From Delphinapterus leucas (Eukaryota > Chordata > Mammalia > Artiodactyla > Monodontidae), in assembly GCF_002288925.2 (NCBI RefSeq), contig NW_022098031.1:12285309-12349308 (forward strand): a stretch of 64,000 nucleotides of DNA, given 5' to 3'. The notes under the pieces are model-generated. The model was not told the origin of the DNA. It searched no databases and worked only from the letters and a program-made list of their open reading frames with translations. A program made the position numbers and the translations under genes. Below, piece after piece: positions 21,811 to 32,219 of this stretch; the first letter of the stretch is position 1, and the number at the start of each line of letters is the position of its first letter.

Positions 21811-22789
21811 AGAAGTTAAAATATTTGAGCAGTTGGTGGATGATCCTGAGGATTCCTTCCCAGGACAGGAATTTGTTCTTAGAGCATCAGAGTTTCCAAT
21901 TTGTCACCTTTCTCAAATGACTAATGAATGAACAACAATTAAGTACTAACAGATGGTTAGACTGGTGGGTGGATGTCTGCTGGTTTGTGCTTTTGTTGCT
22001 CCAGACGGATGGAATCTTCATGATGCGCTCTTTGCGGTGGTAGATCAGAGCCGAGATGCACGGTGCCTCTGGTCCTTGGGTTCCAGTGCCTTTACCAAAT
22101 TTGCTGGTAACCAGGATCCTTTATGTTATCACTTAGTCTTGCTGGATTTTGGTTGAAAAGAGTAGATCTTTGATGCTCTCAGCCTGTAAGATATGAAAAG
22201 TAATATTTAATGACTTTTCCCTACCTATAAAAATGCATGTATTTTAAACACCATTCAAAAGAATTTCACTTTTCTTCTGTTATAATCTTTGTATTCAATG
22301 AGTATGGTAATGTCTAGCCATCAAATCATACAAGTTCATTGTTCTATTTAGTTGTAAGAAGCCTTCAGAATTTGGCGTATAACCTGTTGTTGATATTGGG
22401 GGCCATGAAGCGATATTACAAAATACTAAAAAGAGAGGTCTAAAAATTCCATGGTATTTAGCAGAGTTAAGGAAGAAATTACTGGATGCAGTTTCAAAAA
22501 ATTATGGAACCTTTCCTTACTGGTATTTTATCACTATGCTCAGATTGCTAATTTCTGGGGTTGAATTCTCTCCCGTCATCCCACTTGTGCCCCTTTATTT
22601 TAACAAAGGATGTACATATGGTTACTCTTACTGTTTTCTAAACCCGACATAGTCTTCCCAAATGCAAAAAATGGCAATCATGCCAATTACTTTTACTTAG
22701 AGATTTAAATAGTGCTTGCAGATTTTAGCATCTCTCCTACAATATTGAAATAGACAACTACTCCCTATTTCTTCCCTGAATTCCACTGT
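21811..22789. other. Mostly single-copy stretch with one weak exon candidate
   Basis: AT-rich with no recognised repeat. A 102-nt segment at 22005-22106 has an acceptor-like border (tttgttgctccag) and a donor-like border (ctg then gtaacc), and stays open in one frame. I recognise no protein in it. The rest shows nothing. Confidence 0.35.
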
Positions 22790-23180
22790 CAGTCTTTCTC
22801 AACAAGCATGGCCTGGTTTCCCTTTCTTCATTCTTGTAGTCATTGCTTAATCACCTGCCAGAGTGATCTCCTTCGTTATCCTTCTGAAAAGTCCAAGGAT
22901 GTCAGGGGCCTCCTAATCATGCAGTATTCATTCTTTTCCCTTGATGCAATCAGTGACACTGATGGTCACCTCTTTGCAGTATTTCAGCCTTCCCTCTGCC
23001 TCAGGTCATCTCTGTGACACGACATGGCTATCATTTAGCTCTTGGACTGCTGCTTCTCTTTCTTCCTCCAGTCCTTAGTTTTAGCAAATTGTAAGGTTCA
23101 TTTCTTGGCCTCTTGCTTTTTTCCTTTACTCCATTTCCTGTGAAGAGGCGTAAATTCTCGGCTTTCAGTGTCCATTTGAA
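22790..23180 (+). repeat. L2 LINE ORF2 remnant (diverged)
   Basis: 'agcatggcctggtttccctt', 'ctgccagagtgatctccttc' and, further on, 'atttcttggcctcttgcttt' with 'ctcggctttcagtgtccatt' resemble L2 ORF2 segments. They are not in consensus order throughout, so two fragments or a rearrangement are likely. Confidence 0.5.
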
Positions 23181-23331
23181 GGCAATCCATTTAGAAAACA
23201 ACAGTGCAGAACACAGTGTAGAGGGGGCTGAGGGGAGAGTGCATTGTGTCTTAGGAAATATTTCACCCCGTGCACATTGGTGGTTGTGGTTTTTCCAGAA
23301 CTTCTGAAATCCATCATTTGATAGAGTCAGG

Positions 23332-23380
23332 AGAAGATCCCACCTAGGTCCATTAGAAGATCCCACCTAGGTCCATTAGA
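23332..23380. repeat. Tandem duplication of 23 bp
   Basis: Two adjacent identical copies of a 23-bp unit (agaagatcccacctaggtcc plus att) at 23332-23354 and 23355-23377, with the start of a third. The identity suggests a recent slippage or repair event. Confidence 0.95.
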
Positions 23381-23851
23381 GCTGCTCTAAGTTAGGCTAG
23401 ATTCTGGGAGCCAGGGGAGATCTGGCACACCAATCCCCCTTTGCTTTACATCCAGGATTAGACCCGCTCCCTAGCAGACAGTGAGTAGGGCTAAGAGCTC
23501 TGTGAATCACCTGTTTGGTCAATATATGAGCCTGGATAGACCTCCCCTCCTTCTAAGGATGAAAACAGAGGAACCCTTAAGTTTGGGGCCCACAACATAG
23601 CAGTGCAGGTTAAGGGGAAGAAGGAGAAGCTGAAGGATCAGAAGAAGAGAGTATTTCTGAGTATAATTTGTTACAGGAAATAGCACGCTATTTTAAATAG
23701 GCATCCTACATCAACTACAAAGAAACAGAAGCTCACTAAGAGCACAGAAAGTCCAACGGAAATGATGCTTTGAGGTAAAAAAGAGAACCTGGATGACAGG
23801 AGGAAAAGAAGGCAAGGGGGAAATAACCAAATGAAATGACAGAATTAAAAT
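23381..23851. other. Single-copy purine-rich stretch
   Basis: Purine-rich from about 23600 to 23850. No gene or repeat family is recognised. Confidence 0.4.
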
Positions 23852-23860
23852 TTGCATTGG

Positions 23861-24056
23861 GGGCTTCCCTGGTGGCACAGTGGTTGAGAGTCCGCCTGCC
23901 GATGCAGGGGACACGGGTTCGTGCCCCGGTCCGGGAAGATCCCACATGCCGTGGAGTGGCTGGGCCCGTGAGCCGTGGCCGCTGAGCCTGCGCTCCGCAA
24001 CGGGAGAGGCCACAATAGTGAGAGGCCCACATACCGCAAAAAAAAGAAAAAAAAAA
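23861..24056 (+). mobile_element. CHR-2-like SINE with 15-bp internal deletion
   Basis: Compared with other short copies, 'gagcctg' occurs once instead of twice: the body reads 'ccgctgagcctgcgctccgc', which lacks the segment between the two gagcctg direct repeats. Target duplication ttgcattgg at 23852-23860 and 24057-24065. A-tail with a single G. Confidence 0.95.
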
Positions 24057-24179
24057 TTGCATTGGAGTGTTTAAGGAACAGAATTGACATAATGGAAAAT
24101 ATAGTCAATCTCATGTAGGACAACCTTAAAATGGTCTTCTAGAACACAGAGAAAAAGTGCACTGAGATGAGAAGGGCAA

Positions 24180-24800
24180 ACAGGTGACGGTAGGGAAGGG
24201 CTGGGATCAAAGGTGCTCCCTATGTTAGGGTCTGGGCACATAAACGTGTGCGCATATAAATGTGAACAAGGCAAGTTTCCAGTTCTCGGTGACCTCACAA
24301 GCTAGTTGGGTAAATAGATCTAGGGGAGGCTTCCTGAAAGAAGTAAGATTTGAGTTGTCCTTAGAATGGGTAATACTTGAGCAGGAAAGATAAAGGAGGA
24401 ATGGTGTTCCAGCAGAGTGGCAGCTTGGAAAAAGAGAGAGAGGACAGCATAGGGTACTCATTTCTTCTATGTGCAAACCCCCAATTCTGGTGTGAGCAAT
24501 GCAGAAACGGTCTGTTCTTCGTGGAGCTTATGTTCAAGAGGAAGGGAACCAGAAAGGGCACAAATACATACGTAATTTCATATTGTGATATATTCTGTGA
24601 AAGAACCAAATCAGAATGACATGGTAGAGCATAACTGGGGGTGGGAGGACCACTTTTGATAGGATGGTCAGGGAAGGCTTCTTTTGTAAAGTGGTAATGT
24701 CTGAGTTGAGACAGGAATGCTGGGACGCAACCAGCCATGAAGGGAGTCAGACGAGCCTTCTAGAGAAAAGGCATAGCAAGTGCAGACGCACTGAGGTTGG
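24180..24800 (-). repeat. L2 LINE 3' region, probably two pieces
   Basis: Plus strand reads as L2 antisense twice: 'gaggcttcctgaaagaagta' to 'gtgttccagcagagtggcag', then 'gatggtcagggaaggcttct', 'gtaatgtctgagttgagaca' and 'aggcatagcaagtgcagacg'. The second copy of the same motif set implies duplicated or adjacent L2 fragments. Minus-strand open frames up to 125 codons lie in it and are relics. Confidence 0.75.
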
Positions 24801-24884
24801 GCACGTTCAGGATGTGACCCACAGCCTCATGAATTTGGTTGGAGCTGTTGCTGAACCTCTAATTTGCATTGCTCTTATTTTCTT

Positions 24885-25055
24885 ACAAAGATCGAAAGCA
24901 GCATTTGGAGAGAGTACTGGTCTTGGAAGTTACAATGAGCTTGATTCTCTTTTCAGCTCTGCTAGTAATATCTTAAGAACTTTGGTCAAGTTATTTAACC
25001 TCTCTTGGCCTCAGTTCTTTGATCTGTGACATGAGGGTAATGGTTGGATAAACAT
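24885..25055 (+). repeat. MIR SINE
   Basis: 'tttggagagagtactggtct', 'tcagctctgctagtaatatc', 'caagttatttaacctctctt', 'ggcctcagttctttgatctg' are in MIR order. Confidence 0.85.
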
Positions 25056-25739
25056 AGCATCTGCCCCTGGGGATACACAGTGGTATGTCAGTGAGGACAA
25101 CCCACAGACTGAATGTAGACACTACTTATCTTCCGGGGTTATTAATTTCACTAAAGATTTGGGAAATATTATATGTGAATAATATTCTGCATTAGAACAC
25201 AGAACTCCCTTGCATTTTAAAGATTAGAAAGTCAAATATCAAATATATGTCACGCTTTTGACAGGCTACTTCAGGCATGATTTCTATCCTCATAAAAACA
25301 TTTCCCTCATGGATTTCAATGGAAAAGTTTGAAAAGCATTAATCTAGGCACTCTGTAAGTTCTTTTTCCTGCTGTGATTCTATGACCATGGTTCTTTTAA
25401 AAGTTCTTCATCTTTGAGTTATTTATTGTTAACTTTTTGCCTCTATTAATGAATGACTTATCCAATGAATACTGTTTTATGTTGCTTTTAACTTAAGGGA
25501 ATTCCTTTTCAATTCACAAAAGAACTTTAAAACCAAGCATCAAGGGTATTAAACATCAAGTTTTGAGAGAGGGAAAAGAACCTTATAAATTATTTGTGGT
25601 AAATGTTGTTTGGACTTTACAACAATAATCACAGATGCCTCACTCTCCAGCTGGGTCTTGAAGGAGATACGCTGCCCTTCTGGTCAGAGTTTACATTTAA
25701 ATGCATCCATGGATCCTAAAAGCACATTTCTTCTCTCCT
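25056..25739. other. AT-rich single-copy stretch
   Basis: No recognised gene, RNA or repeat. Confidence 0.4.
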
Positions 25740-26290
25740 AATCTGGAGTTCAGCCAATAGCTTCCAGAGGATTATATGAAGATACTTTTAACTATGGGTA
25801 ACAGAAAACCCCACTTAAAATGGCATAAACAATAAACAGTTATATTATCACACATAACTGGAAGCCAGAAGTTGGGCAGTTCCAGCTCCATTTTTCTAGT
25901 ATCTCAGATCTACTCTCGTCTCCATGTCACCTTTTTTCTCAAGCTGGCTTCCACCGTGGTCAAAAGATAATTGCCACCACTAGCAGCAGTTGTCCCTAAT
26001 TACAGTGGAAGAAAGGGCTTCTTCTCCAGCCATAGACTAAAAATCCTTTCCTCTGGTCTGATTGGTTGACTTAAATTATGTGCTTACTTCTGAACTATCA
26101 ACACCAGGGTGAATGAGATGGTCATGGTAAGAGTGTGCTGTCTAGGCTCAGCCTTGGATCTGGGGATAAGACCTACTTCCCCTGAGAACCATGGGCTCAA
26201 CTGAGAGCGGGAGACCTGAACCAAATCATGGCTCCATTAGGAAAGAGGTAGGAGAGGATGGGTACTAGGTGGCAATCACTCCTATAAGGT
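25740..26290. repeat. Old interspersed repeat, family not named
   Basis: 'cacttaaaatggcataaaca', 'atcacacataactggaagcc', 'ctcaagctggcttccaccgt' and 'ctgattggttgacttaaatt' follow a eutherian repeat consensus I recall. A likely second copy lies at 29650-29990 and an opposite-strand relative at 54185-54485. Family and ends are uncertain. Confidence 0.45.
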
Positions 26291-26409
26291 AGGAGTCTAT
26301 AGAAATGACTAAAGATGTTTTAATAATGAGTTCTAATTTGTTGTTGGCAGCCACGCTCTATGGAGTAGCAGTGTCCTTCTTGTGAACAGAAACAGAGAGG
26401 GACTGACAT

Positions 26410-26510
26410 TTTCATTTAGAAAACATTTACTGAGTCTTTACTGTGTTTTAAGAACTGAAACCCACAGGGTAGTCACATAAACAAATAATCAGAATAGTGA
26501 TGGGAATGAC
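26410..26510 (-). repeat. L2 LINE 3' tail
   Basis: 'aaaacatttactgagtcttt' with 'actgtgttttaagaactgaa' and 'acataaacaaataatcagaa' is the reverse complement of the L2 terminus. Confidence 0.65.
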
Positions 26511-26529
26511 CAAGAGCATAGGGACATGT

Positions 26530-26690
26530 CTTATTGATCTAGTCACCTTTTATCAATATTTGCTCAATGATAAGGTCTATGGGAGTGGGGACTTTTCCAC
26601 TGCTTTGTTCACTGTGTATGTCTAACACCTGACACACTGCCTGACACATATTGAGCACGCCACATGTATTTATTGAAATAACACTTATTG
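26530..26690 (+). repeat. L2 LINE 3' tail
   Basis: 'ctgctttgttcactgtgtat', 'cacactgcctgacacatatt' and 'catgtatttattgaaataac' follow the L2 terminus in sense orientation. It is in the opposite orientation to the adjacent L2 piece. Confidence 0.75.
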
Positions 26691-26937
26691 GAGCCAGAAT
26701 CATTAATGATTTCTGAATGGATAATGGAATAATAGAGGCATGTACAACAGCTCAGTTATAGGCTTGAGTAGTTGGAGGGTTCTGTGAGGTAAGAAGTCTG
26801 AGGAGATAAATCAATTCCTTCTCACTTGGAGGATGTTAGCATGTAATGAAGGACTTCTGATGTTGGGAAAGCTCTGAGACTTTGACATAATGTAACAAGT
26901 TAGGAGATATCTATGCCCTAGAAGACTTTTAAAAAAT

Positions 26938-27037
26938 TTATTGAATGTGTACTACGTGTTAGGTGCTGTGCTGAATATAAAGTTATTATAAATAGAAAAT
27001 TTAGCACAGCACCTAACACATATTACATATTCAATAA
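26938..27037. repeat. Inverted pair of L2 3' ends forming a 35-bp hairpin
   Basis: The arm at 26938-26972 (ttattgaatgtgtactacgt, then gttaggtgctgtgct) is the reverse complement of the arm at 27003-27037, with 3 mismatches in 35. A 30-nt AT-rich loop separates them. Each arm is an L2 terminus, one on each strand. Confidence 0.9.
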
Positions 27038-27068
27038 TGAATGAGTGAATGAATGAATGAGTGAATGG
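27038..27068 (+). repeat. (GAAT)n short tandem repeat
   Basis: A run of tgaa tetranucleotides (tgaatgagtgaatgaatgaa) directly after the L2 terminus, as is usual at the end of L2 copies. Confidence 0.9.
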
Positions 27069-27464
27069 ATGGTGAGCTTTCTAAACAGATTTACAAGAAT
27101 ATCGTGATTAGATTAAATAGCTCATATCTAACTGCGCCTTTATGAATTTATTTTTTTCTTTGCTTTTAGTGGTGTGATTTGTGATAATATTAGTGCTTTG
27201 TGATTTTAATGGCGAACTATATTTCTAATGGAAAAATGTAACCTAGTGAAATATGCTTTGACGCAGGATTCCAACGTCAAACGAAAGTCTGTTATTTGGA
27301 GCACATGGGCATAGACTTCGCATCTAAAAGAATCGCCTTCTTAATGTCTGAAAGCGGTTAATCTCAGGGTCTACTAACCAAATATGCAAATTGATGTCTA
27401 AAATCATATAGAATAGCTTGACAGTGTATTTGGGAAGGACTTGAAAGACCATTTAATCAAATCC
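27069..27464. other. AT-rich single-copy stretch
   Basis: No recognised gene, RNA or repeat. Confidence 0.4.
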
Positions 27465-27590
27465 TTCCATCTTGTAGATGGAAAACATGGGATCAGACAT
27501 GCAGGGTGATGGCATGCTACTTCAGTGCTGGGAAGTGGGAGAGACAGAACTCAAACTCAGGTTTTTCAACTGAACTGCAGAACTTCAACC
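27465..27590 (-). repeat. MIR SINE (diverged)
   Basis: 'catcttgtagatggaaaaca', 'gagacagaactcaaactcag' and 'gtttttcaactgaactgcag' resemble MIR in reverse complement. Confidence 0.6.
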
Positions 27591-28965
27591 ATGTGAGGAA
27601 ATAAAGGACAATTGAGAGCAGCAGCCTTATTGTAAAACTCTGATTTTAGGCAATAGCTTAGCTTCGAACCATGGGAGTCTTGCAAGTGCTGAATAGACCT
27701 TTATTTCACTAATGGACCATTTGGAATAAGGAAAAAAAAACATGAAAGTAACAGCCTCCTTAGGTGGTGGAGAACATTATTATGTGTAAAAGACTGAAGT
27801 TATTGTCAGAGGAACTGGTAACATTGATTGTATAACACCGAGAATTTTAAACAAAAACTCCGGGGCGACTCCTTCTGCAGTACATGGTGGGGTAATGGCT
27901 GCTGACATTGAGGAAGGAAGCATTCCTTTGAGATGCTGCTTTAGTTTACTGTGTTAAGAAGAGTCTGTTTACCTCTTGGAATATTTATTATCGTTGTTCC
28001 TATATTAAAATGTCTAATACCTTTAGTCAGTTTATTCATTTATAATTCCCGCCTTCATGCTGTTTATCCTTATTGTTCAGAAATTTTCTCAGACAAGTTT
28101 AACTATAATCCATATGGTTTTAGCACATCTTCCCAGGTATCCCTGTCATTCTTTACTCCCTCTAAATGACCCAGACAAATGAAAACTCAATGTATGTTCC
28201 TTCACTCTTCTGTATGATGTAAGAGGGATATTGCATTCTACTTTCCATAGGTCATACATACGTGAGAATGTGTTTCTGCTTCCTTTTTCAAAATAATCAT
28301 TTTCTGGAATGTCATTCCTGGCCAAACTCATGGCAAGTGTCAGGACTTTGCATGTGGCTTGGTGATCTGCCCTAAACCCATTTCATTGGTACTGTCACAT
28401 TCTGTGTCACTTGTAGGCATCAGTGTGTATGTATATATCTTTATTAGCTATTAAAAAAAAACTCTGACTTTGTATATGGGATGGTGATTTAAAAATTCTT
28501 TTGGCATGGTTTCTTGAATTCGTAGAGTCCTGTGGATTTATTTACTTGTCTTCCCAAGTGCCCCAAATCTGTTAGAAAAGCGAGAGTCTCATCATTTCTT
28601 TTAAAATAACATCACTCATAATCTGACTTACTTATATTTTGAAGGAGAAAATTCTTATCTTGCTGTATTAACTTTTATCCAGCTTCTCTTCTGAGCTAGG
28701 CATCATTTGCTTTGTGATACCTCTCAGCGTTCTTTCAGTTAGTCAGTCCAGTACAAGACCACTGTTCAAATCAGCCAAGCGCATCTCCATACCAAGTTTG
28801 TTGCCTAGAAAAGACAAAAGGAGGTCAGAGAATGTGATCTCCTCTGTGGGCTGATGGTGCAACTCTGGTTGAGTTAGATAAACATATCTATATCACTCTA
28901 CCTACAGTATGGGCTTAGTTTATTTTCCAGGGATTTTCCGTATATTTTAAATGGAATTTGTTTTA
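27591..28965. other. AT-rich single-copy stretch
   Basis: Short open frames at 27951-28169 (+) and 28146-28331 (-) have no recognisable domain. No repeat family is identified. Confidence 0.4.
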
Positions 28966-28969
28966 ATGT

Positions 28970-29050
28970 ATAGTTCATTCAGCAGATGTGTATTACGTGC
29001 CTCCAGTACATAAGGCTCTTTGCACTGTGGTGATTGTGACAGTTATGGTG
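28970..29050 (-). repeat. L2 LINE 3' tail (short)
   Basis: 'agttcattcagcagatgtgt' and 'attacgtgcctccagtacat' resemble the reverse complement of the L2 terminus. Confidence 0.55.
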
Positions 29051-29079
29051 TAGAATTACAATACTTAATTACAATAGGA

Positions 29080-29305
29080 ACTAACGTTGTTTCAGTGCTT
29101 CCTGGGTTCCATGCATTGGTGTGCTAAAAATTTATCTCCTTTAATCCTTTCAAAGGCTCATTAAGTGCAGATACAGTTATTTCCATTTTATAGATGAGTT
29201 GGAACTTAGGGTAAGGGATCTTCTGAATATTTCTCAGCAAGTGGGTGGGATTCCAACTTGGTCTTTCTGCACCCAGAGTCTGGGCTCTTAACCCATACTG
29301 ACTCA
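29080..29305 (-). repeat. MIR SINE
   Basis: 'tatctcctttaatcctttca', 'ttccattttatagatgagtt', 'tctcagcaagtgggtgggat', 'ctgggctcttaacccatact' are in reverse-complement MIR order. Confidence 0.85.
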
Positions 29306-29649
29306 AAAGTACAAGGGGGTTTGTGGATTTGGCAGAGGGAGCTCTGCTGGCCCTTATCTGATAGTTTCTGCTTTTTTTTTCTGAAGTGGAAGATGAGCTC
29401 GTCTGTTGAGAGTTGAGTGGGGTTAAAAAGAGGATAGAAGTTTTGTGGAAAGTTGAAGAGATTTGGAAGAACTCTTTTTTCAGTAGGAAGGTGAGATGAT
29501 GGTGGAGACTGGGTAGAGTGTCAGGCATTTCCAAGGAGTCAGTCGATGCTGTGGACCATGAACCAGTGGTGGTCTCAATTGGCCAAATAATGTACAGTGC
29601 TGCAATACAAATTTCTTTAAAAGAATGTCAAACAGCCTCTAATAACTGT
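29306..29649. other. Single-copy stretch without a recognised feature
   Basis: The 136-codon minus-strand open frame (29124-29534) spans the MIR above and this stretch. It has no recognisable domain. Confidence 0.4.
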
Positions 29650-29990
29650 TTGTATTAATTGAGATAGTTTCAGTTGCCAGTAGTAGAGACCCGAGATACT
29701 AGTAACTTAAGATAGAGGTTCATTTTTCTCATATGCAAAAGAAATCTTAAGGTAGGTAGTCAAGGGCTTCTATGATACGTATACAGTCATTGGTGGCTGA
29801 ACTGTTTTTATCTTTCTGCTCCACTCTTCTTAGGCCAGGCTTTCCATCTTCATGGTCACCTCTATTCACAAGATAACTGCTGGAGCTCTGGCCATCATGC
29901 CCACATTCCAGAGAACAGGAGGGAGAAAGGAGGAAAGGCGAAGACTGTCAGCTGAGTCAGTTCTCTTTGAATAGCATTTTCCAGAAGCCT
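29650..29990. repeat. Old interspersed repeat, same family as 25740-26290
   Basis: 'cagttgccagtagtagagac', 'aggtaggtagtcaagggctt', 'ccatcttcatggtcacctct', 'cattccagagaacaggaggg' and 'agaaaggaggaaaggcgaag' follow the same consensus as the copy near 26 kb. Family name not certain. Confidence 0.5.
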
Positions 29991-31700
29991 GTCAATGACT
30001 TCTGCTTAAATCTTTAAATACTCTTTCGTACAAGGGAGTTTGGGAATTACAGAGGTTTTTTTTTTTTTTTTTTTAAATTCAGGCACATTGCTGCCTACAA
30101 TAATATAGGGACCTGCTTTTAAAGGAGAACAAAGAAAGGGGGATGTTGAGAGCAACTGCAGTCTCTGCAACACTTTACTGTTCCCAAACCTTCTGTTGTA
30201 CACCCAGCATTTGGAAACTTCAGATGAAAATTAGACATCAGAAAGGTGCGTTGTGAAATTCTCTCACAAGGTTGGAATGTAAATAGCTGTTGTTTTTCAC
30301 TTTAAGATGACGCGAGACCACGGAGTCGTGATTTTATAGAGGAAAAAAAAAGGGCAAAACAATGATGCTTCCTCATTTTCTTTTCTTCCCCAGGACAATC
30401 CTCGCGCTCTGTAAATTGTTCTGGGGTTACTGATGTATTCTAGAGGAGGGGAAGCTGGGCATATTAAAAAAGTGTTTACTGCTGATTGTACTGTGTATTT
30501 ATTAATTGGTTTTCTTCATTCTTTCCCAAAGAGAATTTCACAGTCCTTGGTTCTTCTTATAAACAGTTGGTTTCCAAATGAAATGTAAACCAGCTACATC
30601 CTTTCTAAAAAGATAGGGTAAAATAAACACTTTTGAAATAAAAACAGTTTGTTTCATATTAATCATTTTCTGTACTTCTGCTCTTGGAAGCAGTGGTCCT
30701 TTTTTCTAATTCTCTTTTCTTTCACACGGCAGGCAAGTGGGAAAATTTGGCGCATGGTCAGTGGTGGGAGACGCCCATGGGGTCCGCAGCGTGTGGGCGC
30801 AGTGGCAGGATTCAGCAGCCCTGGGAGACAGCAGTGCACAGGGCCGTGGGGTGGGAAGGTGGGTTCAGGTGGGAATTAGAAATGAACACGGGAAGGAATT
30901 GCTCAGGAGCCTGGCTGGAAGGCAGCCCAGATTCCTTAAGATGATATTCATGGGAATTTTTTGTTCTTATGTATCAATATGTCGATACTCAGGGGCCTAG
31001 AGCCAGGAGCCAGGAGCGGTCCCCTTCCTCAGTGTTGTGTGTGGAATCTCGCATGGGGCTTTAGGCAGCTGACGCATCTTGGGTTCATGGAAAACAGTTT
31101 TCCTGGATATTTTGTCTGTCTTTCAGGATGACCTATCAGGTGGGAAGCTACTGTAGCATTTTCTTTGCTGTTATAAACAGCTCTCTGAGCCGAAAGGCTT
31201 CCAAACTCATCTCTTATTTCCCTCAGGGTGAGAAGTGATGTCTCCTGTTTGGAAACGAAGGCTCACATGTCACCTGCCTTTAAAAGTAACATCAGGGCGT
31301 CTCATTTCCCCATAGTGTGACCTTAATGTCCTGTCCTCTGGATGTCGGTGTTCAGAGGCTGGGTTATGCCATCCCGAATGAAAGGGAGTGACAGGAAGCA
31401 TCCTTGCCTCAAGTTACAGTTTGCCACAAAGTATTCAGAGGAGTCCTCTTACGCCTTACTCCAGTGAATGGAGCCCACTGTTGCATTCCCATTATCTGGT
31501 GATGGGATAGGGGTGTTGGGGAGGTAGAGACTGTTACACCCAGAATAAGTGGGCTTCTCAGCAGGGCAGTAGAGTCCTCATGGATGCTGATAAGGTGTGA
31601 AAAGCAATTGATAGGATCAGAATGCCCAGGAAGTGTGATGCTCAGGTAGAGGAAAGATGAGGAAGAAGCTGAATAGAGATTCTCCCAAGGTTATGAAATT
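29991..31700. other. Single-copy stretch with one weak exon candidate
   Basis: A 16-nt T run lies at 30058-30074. The GC-rich block 30733-30858 is open in all three forward frames, preceded by a pyrimidine tract ending 'cacacggcag' and followed by 'aag' then 'gtgggt'. I recognise no protein. The rest has no identified feature. Confidence 0.35.
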
Positions 31701-32219
31701 TTAAAGAAAGTCTTTTGGGGTCTGGGCCTGATTAAGGCTGTTCATGTCCACCAGTAAGTGAAATATGTATGAATTAGCATACCTTTTTTTTGCCCTGGAA
31801 CCATGAAAATATTGACTAAGAGTGATCGGCGATAGACAGTTCTGAACCAGACACCAGTAGGTCTCCTTAGTCCTTGGGTTTCTTCCATCATTTCCCTGAT
31901 GGGACTTTTCACTCTGGACAGATTTCTGGGTGTCTCTGAGAGTCACCGGCTGGTGCTGAGCGCCTTTTGAGCTTTTGGGACATGAACGTAACATGTGCCT
32001 TGTCATCGTGATTGTGGGGTTTTCTCTAGCCAATTCAGCTGCTTGGGGGAGATAGAGAGAAAGCATAGGTTTGGGTAAAATCAAGTGATCATGCTGTTGA
32101 GGGAGCAGGGACAGGGATGAATGCAAAGGAGTGATGACAGGGCCAGGAGACATGAAGCTGGGTAAGCAGGGGACTGAGGACACGAGGAGAGGTGAAAGTA
32201 AATCGCTGACATCCTGCAT
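31701..32219 (-). other. Unrecognised 172-codon open frame, probably fortuitous
   Basis: The longest open frame not obviously made of repeat sequence. The predicted product is Ser/Pro/Leu-rich with no signal peptide, membrane helix or motif I recognise. There is no splice or promoter evidence. A relic of an unrecognised repeat (for example LTR material) is as likely as a gene; I do not call it a CDS. Confidence 0.2.

Noticed and set aside
23332..23380. Short direct repeats as a possible CRISPR array
   Set aside because: Only two adjacent copies with no spacers, in eukaryotic nuclear DNA.
24361..24738. 125-codon minus-strand frame
   Set aside because: It lies in L2 antisense sequence and shows only relic L2 text.
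30060..30074. T run as a pol III terminator
   Set aside because: No upstream pol III gene is recognisable. It is a plain homopolymer.
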